This document shows, in pieces, positions 1 through 8,325 of a stretch of DNA of 64,000 nucleotides. Every line of letters begins with the position of its first letter. Positions within the stretch are counted from its first letter, which is position 1. The notes beneath the pieces are model-generated. The model saw only the letters and a list, made by a program, of their open reading frames with translations. It had not been told where the DNA came from and did not search any database. A program made the position numbers and the translations under genes. Source of the DNA: Rhizobium giardinii bv. giardinii H152 (GTDB taxonomy: Bacteria > Pseudomonadota > Alphaproteobacteria > Rhizobiales > Rhizobiaceae); assembly GCF_000379605.1 (NCBI RefSeq), contig NZ_KB902746.1, positions 1 through 64,000 on the forward strand, written 5' to 3'.

Positions 1-545
1 CCCGCCTCGACCGTCGCCCGGTCGTCAGTGACCGTCGCATCGACGGTGATCGCCGCCGCGTCGTTGGCGCCGGTGAGCGAGATTGAGACATTTGCCTCGC
101 TGAGGGTGCCATTGCCGAGCCGTATCGCGTAGACGAAACTGTCGTTGAGGACTTCACCGGCAGACAGCGTGTTGATGTCCGCGCCGGAGCCCGCGATGCC
201 GCTTCCATCGCTCAGGCGGTACTCGATCTTTCCATTGTTGATCCTGACCCAATTGCCGAGCAGGGTCTTCTCCCAGGCAGATACTCCATTCGCTCCGACG
301 TCTTTCGCAAGAAGCTCATAGTCGGCGGTAATTGGGTTGCCATCACCATCGTCCACGGAGAAGAGGGTCTTTGCATTCCCGCCAAGATCGTTCGACATCA
401 CGTCAAGGGTTATGGTTTTTGTGGCCGCATTGTAGAGCTGGAGACTGAGCAGCTGGTCTTCCGTCCAGATATAAGAGTCATCCATCGCCTGTGGCGTATT
501 GGTGAAAGAAGTCGTGCTGCCACCGCCGATGCTTTGCGTACCCAT
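1..545 (-). CDS. VCBS/cadherin-like repeat protein, N-terminal part only (cut by window edge)
   Basis: Reading leftward from an ATG at 545, the frame stays open to base 1, giving the first 181 residues of a larger protein. There is no classical signal peptide. The N-terminus is Gly/Ser/Thr rich (MGTQSIGGGSTTSF), followed by a beta-rich, Asp/Asn-rich region. Near residues 155-175 the stretch ISLTGANDAAAITV matches the end of a VCBS-type repeat (consensus TGTNDAPVI), and the following TDDRATVEAG starts the next repeat. Such proteins in rhizobia are usually very long RTX adhesins exported by type I secretion with a C-terminal signal; that part lies outside the window. A GGGGG run 7 bases upstream may serve as ribosome binding site. 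The family call is firm, the exact role is not. Confidence 0.8.
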   Translation of the reverse strand, partial: MGTQSIGGGSTTSFTNTPQAMDDSYIWTEDQLLSLQLYNAATKTITLDVMSNDLGGNAKTLFSVDDGDGNPITADYELLAKDVGANGVSAWEKTLLGNWVRINNGKIEYRLSDGSGIAGSGADINTLSAGEVLNDSFVYAIRLGNGTLSEANVSISLTGANDAAAITVDATVTDDRATVEA

Positions 546-1939
546 CAAAATACCCCCAATAATACAAAAGAAGTAATGCGACATGAATTCACGACTAATC
601 AAACCGATAAGACATGCGGGTTCGCGTCCGCAGTACCGGTATTGCCGGGAACAACGCCCATTTTTCCAAAATCAGAACCGGAATAATCCCCATCCCTAAT
701 AAATTGTTAACATATATACTGTGAAATGGAAGATGATTTTCTTGCGACGGTTAATTTCCCCCGTCTTAGCCACAAACGCGACCCTCCGTCTGCCTCGCCG
801 AACTGTCGCTCTCGAAGCCGCGAGCAACTCATGCGCTAGTCGTCTTGAAGGCCTAGTGGGGGCACCATTTTAGGTCTCAGCCTTATTCATCACGATTGGC
901 GCAACCGAGCCCCGTCGGCGGTCACTTTCACAAACACGGGGTGCAAAGTTGCCCGCCGCTATGGCGGACCTGATTTCGGCGGCCCCACAGACTTCAGTCT
1001 CTCGAAGATCCGGGATCGCTCCAGTTCTCTCGGTCGCGCAGACGCATTATCCGTTCTTCCCGGTTACGCTTCTTATCAAGGATCCCTTCCACTCAGATCT
1101 TAAGATGGCAAGGTGAGACAACCGAAGCCGTTCATCCACGATCGACACCCACTTTCTTCGGAGGAAGCACTGCATCGCACCGCTCCCGAACCCAAGCAAT
1201 TGCTGATCTATGACGGCGCGGGTCTAAACGACGTCCTGAACGACAGCATGGTCGGTGACGTGATCCGTTTTGTGAAGCGCCGGAAGGAAAGGAGTCCTAA
1301 ATCCCGTCACGACGAAGAGATTTCCGGGTCAGGTGCAAACGCCACGAAATTTCCCCCGAAAGCGGCACGACGGTGCTAGTCTTGGTCCCGGCGTTAGTTT
1401 TTAGCATTTTCGAGACCATCATCGCGTATGCTAGCGGGCAGCCCATTGAGGTCGACTCCGCCATCTTGAGACTGCGCAAACATGCGGGTCCCGAGCACGG
1501 CCTGGAGAGCCCTGTGTTGTTCTGGTGCAGACGTTCTCGATCCATCATGCCGTGCGGTCGTAGGCGTCCGAAAACAACTCGGAATGCCGGTTCCAATCCA
1601 TGAAGCTGATTGTGCTGGAAACCTCCGGACTGACCAGGACATCTCTACGCCGAGTGCAACGTCCTCCTGTGGACCTCACCACGTCTCAAGACCCGACGGT
1701 CAGAAAAGCCTCGAGCGCCGACAACGATGTCCGATCGAACATCAGTGTCGCCGACGCCGCGAGAGAATCGGCGGGGGACATATGAACAACCCCGTCGGGA
1801 CCGTTCGCGCTCCGGTCAAGTACCATAGTCCTCGATGCCGCATCGCGCGCGTAGTTGGGACTGGGGAATGTTGGCGCCTGAAGGGCCAGTAGCCATGGGT
1901 CATAATGCCCTTCCCCTGCCCGCCGCCGGCCGGGCGACA
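546..1939. other. 1.4-kb stretch without a convincing gene
   Basis: Several short open frames occur on both strands but none has family resemblance, a good ribosome binding site and consistent codon use together. The best candidate is a GTG-started frame at 1113-1379; its middle (PEPKQLLIYDGAGLND) faintly recalls the C-terminal strand and catalytic-His region of an alpha/beta hydrolase, so it could be a decayed remnant. The segment at 546-760 is AT-rich and should hold the promoter of the leftward VCBS-repeat gene. Confidence 0.5.
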
Positions 1940-4450
1940 TTAATCCTCGTCGCCAGCCGACACTTCGATCTGCTCGCGGACAGCGGAAAGAATCGCGCGC
2001 TTGCCTACATGGTTCGCAGGTCCGACAAGCCCTTCCCGCTCCATGCGCTCGACGAGCGAAGCGGCTCGGTTATAGCCGATCTGCAGGCGACGCTGGATGT
2101 AGGAGGTCGAGCACTTCTTGTCCCGCAGCACAATCTTGACTGCCTTGTCATAGAGATCGTTGCCGTCTTCCTCGGCCAGCGCGCCCTTGTCGAAGACCGC
2201 GCCGTCCTCCTCCACGGCCTCCTCTGCCTCGTCGGCATCCTCGGTGACCGTCCCGAGATATTCCGGGCGCCCCTGCGTCTTCAGGTGCGCAACCACCTTC
2301 TCGACCTCCTCATCCGATACGAAGGGGCCATGAACACGCGCAATCCGCCCGCCGCCCACCATGTGCAACATATCCCCCTGCCCCAGCAGATGCTCTGCGC
2401 CCTGTTCGCCCAAGATCGTCCGGCTATCGATCTTGGAGGTCACCTGGAAGGAAATGCGGGTCGGGAAATTGGCCTTGATCGTGCCGGTGATGACGTCGAC
2501 GGACGGGCGTTGCGTCGCCATGATCAGATGGATGCCGGCAGCGCGCGCCATCTGTGCCAGACGCTGGATGGCGCCTTCGATTTCCTTGCCGGCGACCATC
2601 ATCAGGTCGGCCATCTCGTCGACGATGACGACGATATAGGGCATGGGCGAGAGGTCCATTTCCTCTTGCTCGAAGATTGCCTCGCCAGTCGAGCGGTCGA
2701 AGCCGGTCTGGACGGAGCACAGGATCGTCTCACCCTTGGCCCGTGCCGATGCGGCGCGCGCGTTGAAGCCATCGATATTGCGCACGCCGAGCCGTGACAT
2801 CTTGCGATAGCGGTCTTCCATCTCCCGCACGGCCCATTTCAACGCCATCACGGCCTTTTTCGGATCGGTCACGACGGGCGTCAGCAAATGCGGGATGCCG
2901 TCATACACCGACAGCTCGAGCATCTTCGGGTCGACCATGATCAGCCGGCATTCCTCGGGTTTCAGCCGGTAGAGCAAGGAGAGGATCATCGTGTTGATCG
3001 CAACCGACTTGCCCGAACCGGTGGTACCAGCGACCAGAAGATGCGGCATCTTGGCAAGTTCTGCCACCACCGGCTCCCCACCGATCGTCTTGCCCAGGCA
3101 AAGCGCCAGTTTGAACCGGCTCTCCCCATAGTTTTCGGATTCGATCAGCTCGCGGAAATAGACCGTTTCGCGAACCGGGTTCGGAAGCTCGATGCCGATG
3201 ACATTGCGGCCGGGCACCACAGCGACACGGGCAGACAAAGCTGACATGGAGCGGGCGATATCGTCCGAAAGGCCGATGACGCGCGAGGATTTCACGCCAG
3301 GCGCCGGTTCGAACTCATACAGCGTCACCACAGGACCTGGCCGCACGTCGATGATCTCGCCGCGAATGCCGAAATCCTCCAGCACGCTTTCCAACAGGCC
3401 AGCGCTTTGTTCGAGCGCCTCCGGCGTGATGGTCGCCGTTTCCTGAACGGCCGGCTCCTGCAAAAGTGTAACGGGCGGGAAAACATACTCGCCCATTCCG
3501 AAACCGGTCGAGGCACCGGCAGCTGGCACAAGGATCTCGGATTTGACCTGCGGAGCCGGTGCTGAAGTTGCCGCCTGCGGTGCGACATCGACAACCGGCT
3601 CTATGGGAGCCCGGGGCGCCGGACGGACTGGTTTCACGTCGGCAAGTACCTCCGGCAGCAGTAGCACAGGAGCCTTGGCAAGCGGTCCTGCAACAACGAG
3701 CCGTGCCGACGGCGTACCGGTAGATCTGAAGCCGATCTCGCGGTAGAGCGCCGTGACCGAATCCGGCGCGGCATGAAACGCAGGCGGCTGCCAGCGTGCC
3801 GTGGGTATCAGCGCATCCATGTCAGCAGCCGTATCCAGGGCACTCCAAAACACTTCATCGGAGACGTCATACAAGGCATGCGGCCCCTTCAGGATTGTGT
3901 CGCGGCTCTGCGCATCGTGCTGATCCTCGTCCGTCGGAAAGCAGGCAATGTCGACAGGATCAATCGCGGCAGGCTCAGTCGCCACGCAGACTGGACTTGC
4001 ATCCGCCCGCAATTCGATCTCCCGCTGCAGGCGCAGCGATAGCAGCTGAATGCCCATTGCCGCCTGCTCGACCCGCACGGCGACGGCAGCCGGTGCAGCC
4101 TCTTCAGCACTTTTCGTCGCCACCGTGACGTCCGCCTCTGCCGGCACCGGCTGCTTCTTCGTTTCAGCAGTCGCACGCTTGGAATAGACGCTTTCCGGTG
4201 TGCGGGTGAACCGCACGTTGGGCCTGAGTACAAAGGCGCTTTGCCAAACCGGTGCATCGACGCGCCCCTCGATCTCGCTTGCGGCCCTGGCGTCGGTATC
4301 GGTTACGGACGTATTTTCCTCGCTGTTCGGATCGACCTGAGAGCCATAGACGCGCCGCTGATGCTCTGTCTTCGCCAGATTTTCCTGGTCTGCGGTTTGC
4401 TCTCCCGTGTGATCGAAGGGGTTCGAAAAGTTTGTTCGGGAAAGACGCAT
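1940..4450 (-). CDS. ftsK: FtsK/SpoIIIE-type DNA translocase lacking N-terminal membrane segments
   Basis: An 836-residue ATP-driven DNA translocase of the FtsK family, which moves chromosome ends through the division septum and activates XerCD recombination. Residues 1 to about 340 are Ala/Pro/Glu-rich linker with no hydrophobic segment, so unlike classical FtsK it has no four-helix membrane anchor. The alpha domain (PGPVVTLYEFEPAPGVK) precedes the RecA-like motor with Walker A GTTGSGKS and Walker B IVVIVDEMADLM. The C-terminal gamma winged helix (TSYIQRRLQIGYNRAASLVE) normally reads the KOPS polarity sequence. Rhizobia commonly carry one anchored and one soluble FtsK; this would be the soluble one. 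It has no obvious operon partners. Confidence 0.93.
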   Translation of the reverse strand: MRLSRTNFSNPFDHTGEQTADQENLAKTEHQRRVYGSQVDPNSEENTSVTDTDARAASEIEGRVDAPVWQSAFVLRPNVRFTRTPESVYSKRATAETKKQPVPAEADVTVATKSAEEAAPAAVAVRVEQAAMGIQLLSLRLQREIELRADASPVCVATEPAAIDPVDIACFPTDEDQHDAQSRDTILKGPHALYDVSDEVFWSALDTAADMDALIPTARWQPPAFHAAPDSVTALYREIGFRSTGTPSARLVVAGPLAKAPVLLLPEVLADVKPVRPAPRAPIEPVVDVAPQAATSAPAPQVKSEILVPAAGASTGFGMGEYVFPPVTLLQEPAVQETATITPEALEQSAGLLESVLEDFGIRGEIIDVRPGPVVTLYEFEPAPGVKSSRVIGLSDDIARSMSALSARVAVVPGRNVIGIELPNPVRETVYFRELIESENYGESRFKLALCLGKTIGGEPVVAELAKMPHLLVAGTTGSGKSVAINTMILSLLYRLKPEECRLIMVDPKMLELSVYDGIPHLLTPVVTDPKKAVMALKWAVREMEDRYRKMSRLGVRNIDGFNARAASARAKGETILCSVQTGFDRSTGEAIFEQEEMDLSPMPYIVVIVDEMADLMMVAGKEIEGAIQRLAQMARAAGIHLIMATQRPSVDVITGTIKANFPTRISFQVTSKIDSRTILGEQGAEHLLGQGDMLHMVGGGRIARVHGPFVSDEEVEKVVAHLKTQGRPEYLGTVTEDADEAEEAVEEDGAVFDKGALAEEDGNDLYDKAVKIVLRDKKCSTSYIQRRLQIGYNRAASLVERMEREGLVGPANHVGKRAILSAVREQIEVSAGDED

Positions 4451-4531
4451 GGGGACCTACTCACTCATAATTCACGGGTAATGGGCACACCCTTTTCAAT
4501 AGAAAATAAAGGTTAATCACCTCTTTCCAGC

Positions 4532-4768
4532 CTACCTTCCTCCCGGAATTTTCAGCGGTGCCCCAAGCGCCGCGTTGGTCGCAGAGTCCCGTTTCCGGCG
4601 CGTCACGGCGGGAGCGACGATAGCCCGCGAACGGTAGCACGTGATCGATGTCGGTGCCAAAGATCGGGCGGCGAAAAAACCGTGAACCCATCGCGCCAGC
4701 ACCTGCTTGATGCGGGCAAGGCCGCGCCGCAGGAATGGGTAGGAATCGCTGGCGCAAACTATGCTCAT
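4532..4768 (-). CDS. Small hypothetical basic protein
   Basis: A 78-residue frame with a strong GGAGGGAG ribosome binding site six bases before its ATG, which is the main reason to list it. The product is basic, starts MSIVCASDSYPFLRRGL and has an amphipathic rather than a membrane segment. No family is recognised. It lies between ftsK and the lipid operon, on the same strand as both. It could be a real small gene or a chance frame. Confidence 0.35.
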   Translation of the reverse strand: MSIVCASDSYPFLRRGLARIKQVLARWVHGFFAARSLAPTSITCYRSRAIVAPAVTRRKRDSATNAALGAPLKIPGGR

Positions 4769-4966
4769 GTTCTCCCTCCATGTTTTGGCTTATGCATTCG
4801 TGCGGCGAGGTGTTCAATGAGGCGAGATCGACACGCTTTCGCCTGCGACACACAGGCATACTGTGACCCTGACCTCGGCAAATCGTACTGCCGATCCGGG
4901 GAACACCAGGCAGAGCGTAAATCGATCAGCCGAGGAGGTGTCGCAGCGCGCTCGACGTCGGCGTGA

Positions 4967-5896
4967 TTAGGTCCAGGCGTAGCGCACGATGTGGAAGAAG
5001 ACGGGGGCGGCGAAGATGAGGCTGTCGGTGCGGTCAAGCATGCCGCCGTGGCCTTCGATCATGTGTCCCCAGTCCTTGACGCCGCGATCGCGCTTGATGG
5101 CGGACGCGACGAGACCCCCAAGAAAACCCATGATGCACGCGATCCCGGCCAGCACACCGGCCTCGAGCGGTGAAAACGGCGTCAGCCAAAAGAGCGAGGA
5201 ACCGAGCAGCGACGCGGTGGCGATGCCACCGATCAAGCCTTCCCATGTCTTCGAGGGCGAGACGTTGGGCGAAATGCGGTTGCGGCCGAATAGCTTGCCG
5301 AAGATATACTGCAGCACGTCGCTGCCCTGCACCGTGGCGATCAGGAACGCGATCAGAAGCAGCCCGCGGCCCTCGTTGCCAGGAATCTCCAGCGTGACCA
5401 GGGCCGGGACATGGCTGATACAATAGACCGAGAGCATCAGGCCCCATTGCTGCTCGGAAATCCGTTCAAGGAATCGCGAGGTGTCGCCCCAGAGTGCCGC
5501 CAATGCTGGCATGGCGAGGAAACAATACACCGGGATGAAGATCGAATAGAGGCCGTACCAGTTCGTCCAGACCAGATAATATTGCAGCGGGATGACGATG
5601 AGGAACATGCCGATCAGCACCCAGTGATCGCTGCGCCGCGTGTGGGTGAGCGTCACATATTCGCGCAGTGCGGCAAAGGAAACCAGCATGAAGAGGATGA
5701 TGACGCCGCTTCTGCCAAAGACGAAAGCGAGCGAGATGGCGGCGACCATGACCCACCAGGCACGGATGCGAGCATTGAGGTTGACAAGGGTGGAGGAGGC
5801 CGGCTTGCTGCTGCGCCAGGTGAGGATGCCGGCGACGAGGCTGGCAGCGCAGAGGACGGCGATCAATCCGATAAACAGCCTGTAGATGTCGGCCAT
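4967..5896 (-). CDS. Phosphatidate cytidylyltransferase, CdsA/YnbB-like
   Basis: A 309-residue integral membrane enzyme with about eight hydrophobic helices. Near the C-terminus it carries the CDP-diglyceride synthase signature: SAIKRDRGVKDWG followed by HGGMLDRTDS. The expected reaction is CTP + phosphatidate to CDP-diacylglycerol + pyrophosphate in the inner membrane. Its ATG shares bases with the TGA of the acyltransferase upstream (ATGA), so translation is coupled. It is the last gene of a five-gene operon. The housekeeping cdsA of rhizobia normally sits beside uppS/dxr, which are absent here, so this is probably a second, pathway-specific paralogue like E. coli YnbB. Confidence 0.9.
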   Translation of the reverse strand: MADIYRLFIGLIAVLCAASLVAGILTWRSSKPASSTLVNLNARIRAWWVMVAAISLAFVFGRSGVIILFMLVSFAALREYVTLTHTRRSDHWVLIGMFLIVIPLQYYLVWTNWYGLYSIFIPVYCFLAMPALAALWGDTSRFLERISEQQWGLMLSVYCISHVPALVTLEIPGNEGRGLLLIAFLIATVQGSDVLQYIFGKLFGRNRISPNVSPSKTWEGLIGGIATASLLGSSLFWLTPFSPLEAGVLAGIACIMGFLGGLVASAIKRDRGVKDWGHMIEGHGGMLDRTDSLIFAAPVFFHIVRYAWT

Positions 5897-6555
5897 CAGC
5901 GCCCTGCTCCATTATTGGTAGGCTTGAGATCGAGGAGCGCCTGGCGGGCGCGGTGAAGGAAAAGCGTGCGATCTTCGCCTGGTTCAACGGCGATCGGCGC
6001 GCCGAAAATCACCCGGCAAAGCAGCGGCACCGGTAGGAACATTCCTTTTGGCAGGACCCGCGACATGTTCTCGATCCAGCAGGGCACGAGTTCGACGCCG
6101 GGTCGGGCAACGGCGAGATTGTAGAGACCGGAGCGAAAGCGCAGCAGCGGTTCCTCGCTCATGTTGCGCGTGCCTTCGGGAAAGAAGATCAGCGATTGGC
6201 CGTCATCCAGCGCCTTCAGCATGATGTCGAGCGGGTCCTGTGTCCGCTCCACCCCATTTCGCTCGACAAGCACGGTGCGCAACAGGTCTTCCGCCATGAC
6301 GCGGCGAATCCGGTTGCTGCGCCAGTAGTCGGCGCCGGCCACGGCGCGTGTGCGTGCACGTTCCTCGGGTTCGAGGCACGAAGCAAGCAGGATGAAATCG
6401 CCGTGGCTGGCATGATTGGCGAAATAGATCCTCTGGTTTCGCGAAGGTTTGGTGCCCAGCCAGATCGGGATAACGCCCGTGATGGCGCGGGCAAGACCGG
6501 CCAGGCACGCCCCGGCCAGCGATTGCATCAATGACCTGTAGTCGATGTTCAGCAT
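5896..6555 (-). CDS. PlsC-like lysophospholipid acyltransferase
   Basis: A 219-residue membrane-associated acyltransferase. Motif I NHASHGDF (the NHx4D catalytic pair) and motif III FPEGTRN are both intact, followed by VELVPCWIE at motif IV. It should acylate lysophosphatidate or a related lysolipid. The frame is open much further upstream, to 6981, but that extension overlaps the neighbouring gene and lacks family sequence; the start at 6555 (MLNIDYRSL) gives the usual length and overlaps the preceding gene by 7 bases. Downstream it is ATGA-coupled to the CdsA-like gene, so its product probably feeds that enzyme. Confidence 0.88.
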   Translation of the reverse strand: MLNIDYRSLMQSLAGACLAGLARAITGVIPIWLGTKPSRNQRIYFANHASHGDFILLASCLEPEERARTRAVAGADYWRSNRIRRVMAEDLLRTVLVERNGVERTQDPLDIMLKALDDGQSLIFFPEGTRNMSEEPLLRFRSGLYNLAVARPGVELVPCWIENMSRVLPKGMFLPVPLLCRVIFGAPIAVEPGEDRTLFLHRARQALLDLKPTNNGAGR

Positions 6556-6989
6556 AACCGCTGCCCGTCGGTCGCATCGAGGAGGAGGATGGCGAAAAGC
6601 ACAAGACAGACGGCCAGCACGAAACGCTGCCGCCAGACGATGCGACGCGATCCGGCAATCCGTCGATCGAGTCCGCGCGGGGCCGCGTCGGGCGTGCGAA
6701 GCCGCATGCGAGACAAGACGTCGTCGATGGCGGCAAGCCCCGCCGCTTCGGTCTCGTGGCTTGACGCAAGGCGAAACAAGAGGGCGTCGAAGAGCAGGTG
6801 GATCGTCATTGCGACGACAATAAGCCCGAAGGCGAGCAGGAGGAGCCAGCCGAGCGGTGAAGCAATGCCTTGATACCCTGCCGTGACCGGGCCGAGGATC
6901 AGTGGCAAAAGGGCTGTCACCCCGCACAAGATCGCGTTGCGGCCGAGATTGCGTGCAGCCGCAGAGGTTGTCCTCTTCCACTGCGTCAT
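6549..6989 (-). CDS. Small membrane protein of the lipid operon, function unknown
   Basis: A 146-residue protein with two or three hydrophobic helices in the first half (LLPLILGPVTAGY, GWLLLLAFGLIVVAM, IHLLFDALLF), a basic cytosolic middle and a C-terminal helix FVLAVCLVLFAILLL. No catalytic motif is recognised. The start at 6989 (MTQWKRTTS) is chosen because its ATG forms an ATGA overlap with the end of the phosphatase gene, which fits the tight packing of this operon. A structural or scaffold role in the lipid pathway is a guess from context only. Confidence 0.75.
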   Translation of the reverse strand: MTQWKRTTSAAARNLGRNAILCGVTALLPLILGPVTAGYQGIASPLGWLLLLAFGLIVVAMTIHLLFDALLFRLASSHETEAAGLAAIDDVLSRMRLRTPDAAPRGLDRRIAGSRRIVWRQRFVLAVCLVLFAILLLDATDGQRLC

Positions 6990-8314
6990 TGCAGGCCCTC
7001 CGTCACGGCATGGATGGTTTCCACGGGCAGATGAATACGGCGACCCGTCCGCTCGATCAGCCGCAATGCCTCGGCTGGATTGTCGCAGCGTCGGCTGACG
7101 AGCAGCCAGTGCGCCACGACGCATGCGCTGCGCTGGAAGCCCAGCGCACAGCAGACGAGGACCGGTCCCTGTGGGCGCAGAGCCTCGACGAGGTTCGCCG
7201 CTGCCCGGGTCTGGGCCTGGTCGGGGGCCGTCAGATCAAGCGTGGGGAAGCTGTGCCAGCGCGCGACCGTGCCGCGCGGGCGCTGGAGTTCGCCGGTCAT
7301 GTCGATCACGGCTGCAAAACGGTTGGCCTCGCGGCGATGCGGAAAACGGCCGAGATGGACGCCGTCGGCGATCACCACCGATGCCGGCATCCGCCGGGTC
7401 CAGAGCCAGCTGTTGATGAGTGCACCGAGGCGGTAGGGCGCCAGCAGCCAGCGGCCGGCAAGCGTGGCGCGGCCGCCGGCCCGCTTCTGGAATATCTGCG
7501 GGCCGGCACCAAAATAGCCGACAGCAACGATTGCCAGGGCAATGGCCGGCCACAGAAGCAGGAGTGCCGCGGCCGAGATAGGCGTGCAGAGCGCCGTAAG
7601 GCAAAGACAGGCGATGGCACCGCACAGATAATAGATGCCGAGACGGCGTGATTTTGGATCGCCGGTCGCTGCGAAATTCGCCAGAGGCGAACCGGCATCA
7701 CGCGGCCAGAGCCAGGCGGCAAACAGGCCGAGCAGCATGCCGGTCGGGATGTCGATGACATGATGCTGCCACGTGGTCAGCACAGAGGCGCCGATCAGGA
7801 AGCACCAGGCGTGCCAGAAAAGCCGCGCCTTCCGCGGCAGCCGGCCGCGCAGATGGTCCCAGATGACCACCAGAAGCGCGATATGCAGCGACGGTGCCTG
7901 GTTGAACGGCTTGTCGAAGCCGCCGAGAACGGCGAACATGAAGCCGGGCAGGCCGCTCGTTTCCGGCCGCACAAAGATCGCTTCAAGCGGAAACGCGGTA
8001 AAGCAGGCGACGGCAACGAGCTGGATCGTCAGATAACGCCTGGCGAGCATATCGACATCGCGCGGCGTCGTGTTGATGAACAGGCAGAGCGCATAGAACA
8101 GATTGATCGACCAGTACGGAATGATCGTCCATCCGAGAAAGGGAATGGCGCTTTCCCAGGCGAAGGCGACATTCGGCACGTTGGCGCGTTGCGATGCCAG
8201 CCAGTTGGCGCCGCCATAGCTCAGATAGAAGAACGGTGCCAGGAAGGCGAGCCAGAGCGCCGCCCGCTTCAGGACCGGCGCTGCCGGGGAAAGTGTAGAA
8301 CGTGCCTGCGCCAC
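6986..8314 (-). CDS. PAP2 phosphatase fused to a dual-specificity (tyrosine-type) phosphatase, YnbD-like
   Basis: The N-terminal half is a multi-helix PAP2-family lipid phosphatase with the motifs PSLH and WQHHVID (the two catalytic histidine regions). The C-terminal 130 residues form a dual-specificity phosphatase domain with the loop CALGFQRS, a complete Cx5R nucleophile motif. The same fusion is known as E. coli YnbD. DSP enzymes of the PTPMT1 type remove phosphate from phosphatidylglycerol phosphate, so a lipid-phosphate substrate is plausible. I chose the GTG at 8314, 12 bases after the upstream stop, with GAGGG nine bases before it (442 residues); an ATG at 8365 would overlap the upstream gene. 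Confidence 0.87.
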   Translation of the reverse strand: MAQARSTLSPAAPVLKRAALWLAFLAPFFYLSYGGANWLASQRANVPNVAFAWESAIPFLGWTIIPYWSINLFYALCLFINTTPRDVDMLARRYLTIQLVAVACFTAFPLEAIFVRPETSGLPGFMFAVLGGFDKPFNQAPSLHIALLVVIWDHLRGRLPRKARLFWHAWCFLIGASVLTTWQHHVIDIPTGMLLGLFAAWLWPRDAGSPLANFAATGDPKSRRLGIYYLCGAIACLCLTALCTPISAAALLLLWPAIALAIVAVGYFGAGPQIFQKRAGGRATLAGRWLLAPYRLGALINSWLWTRRMPASVVIADGVHLGRFPHRREANRFAAVIDMTGELQRPRGTVARWHSFPTLDLTAPDQAQTRAAANLVEALRPQGPVLVCCALGFQRSACVVAHWLLVSRRCDNPAEALRLIERTGRRIHLPVETIHAVTEGLQ

Positions 8315-8325
8315 TCGCTTCGCCC

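Noticed and set aside
1113..1379. Possible alpha/beta-hydrolase C-terminal remnant
   Set aside because: The resemblance rests on about 16 residues, with no second motif; too weak to list as a pseudogene.
1835..2797. 320-residue rightward open frame
   Set aside because: Antisense to the conserved FtsK motor; it has no family resemblance and is a by-product of GC-rich codon use.
4461..4859. 132-residue leftward frame overlapping the small gene at 4532-4768
   Set aside because: No ribosome binding site or domain; the overlapping 78-residue frame has the better start.
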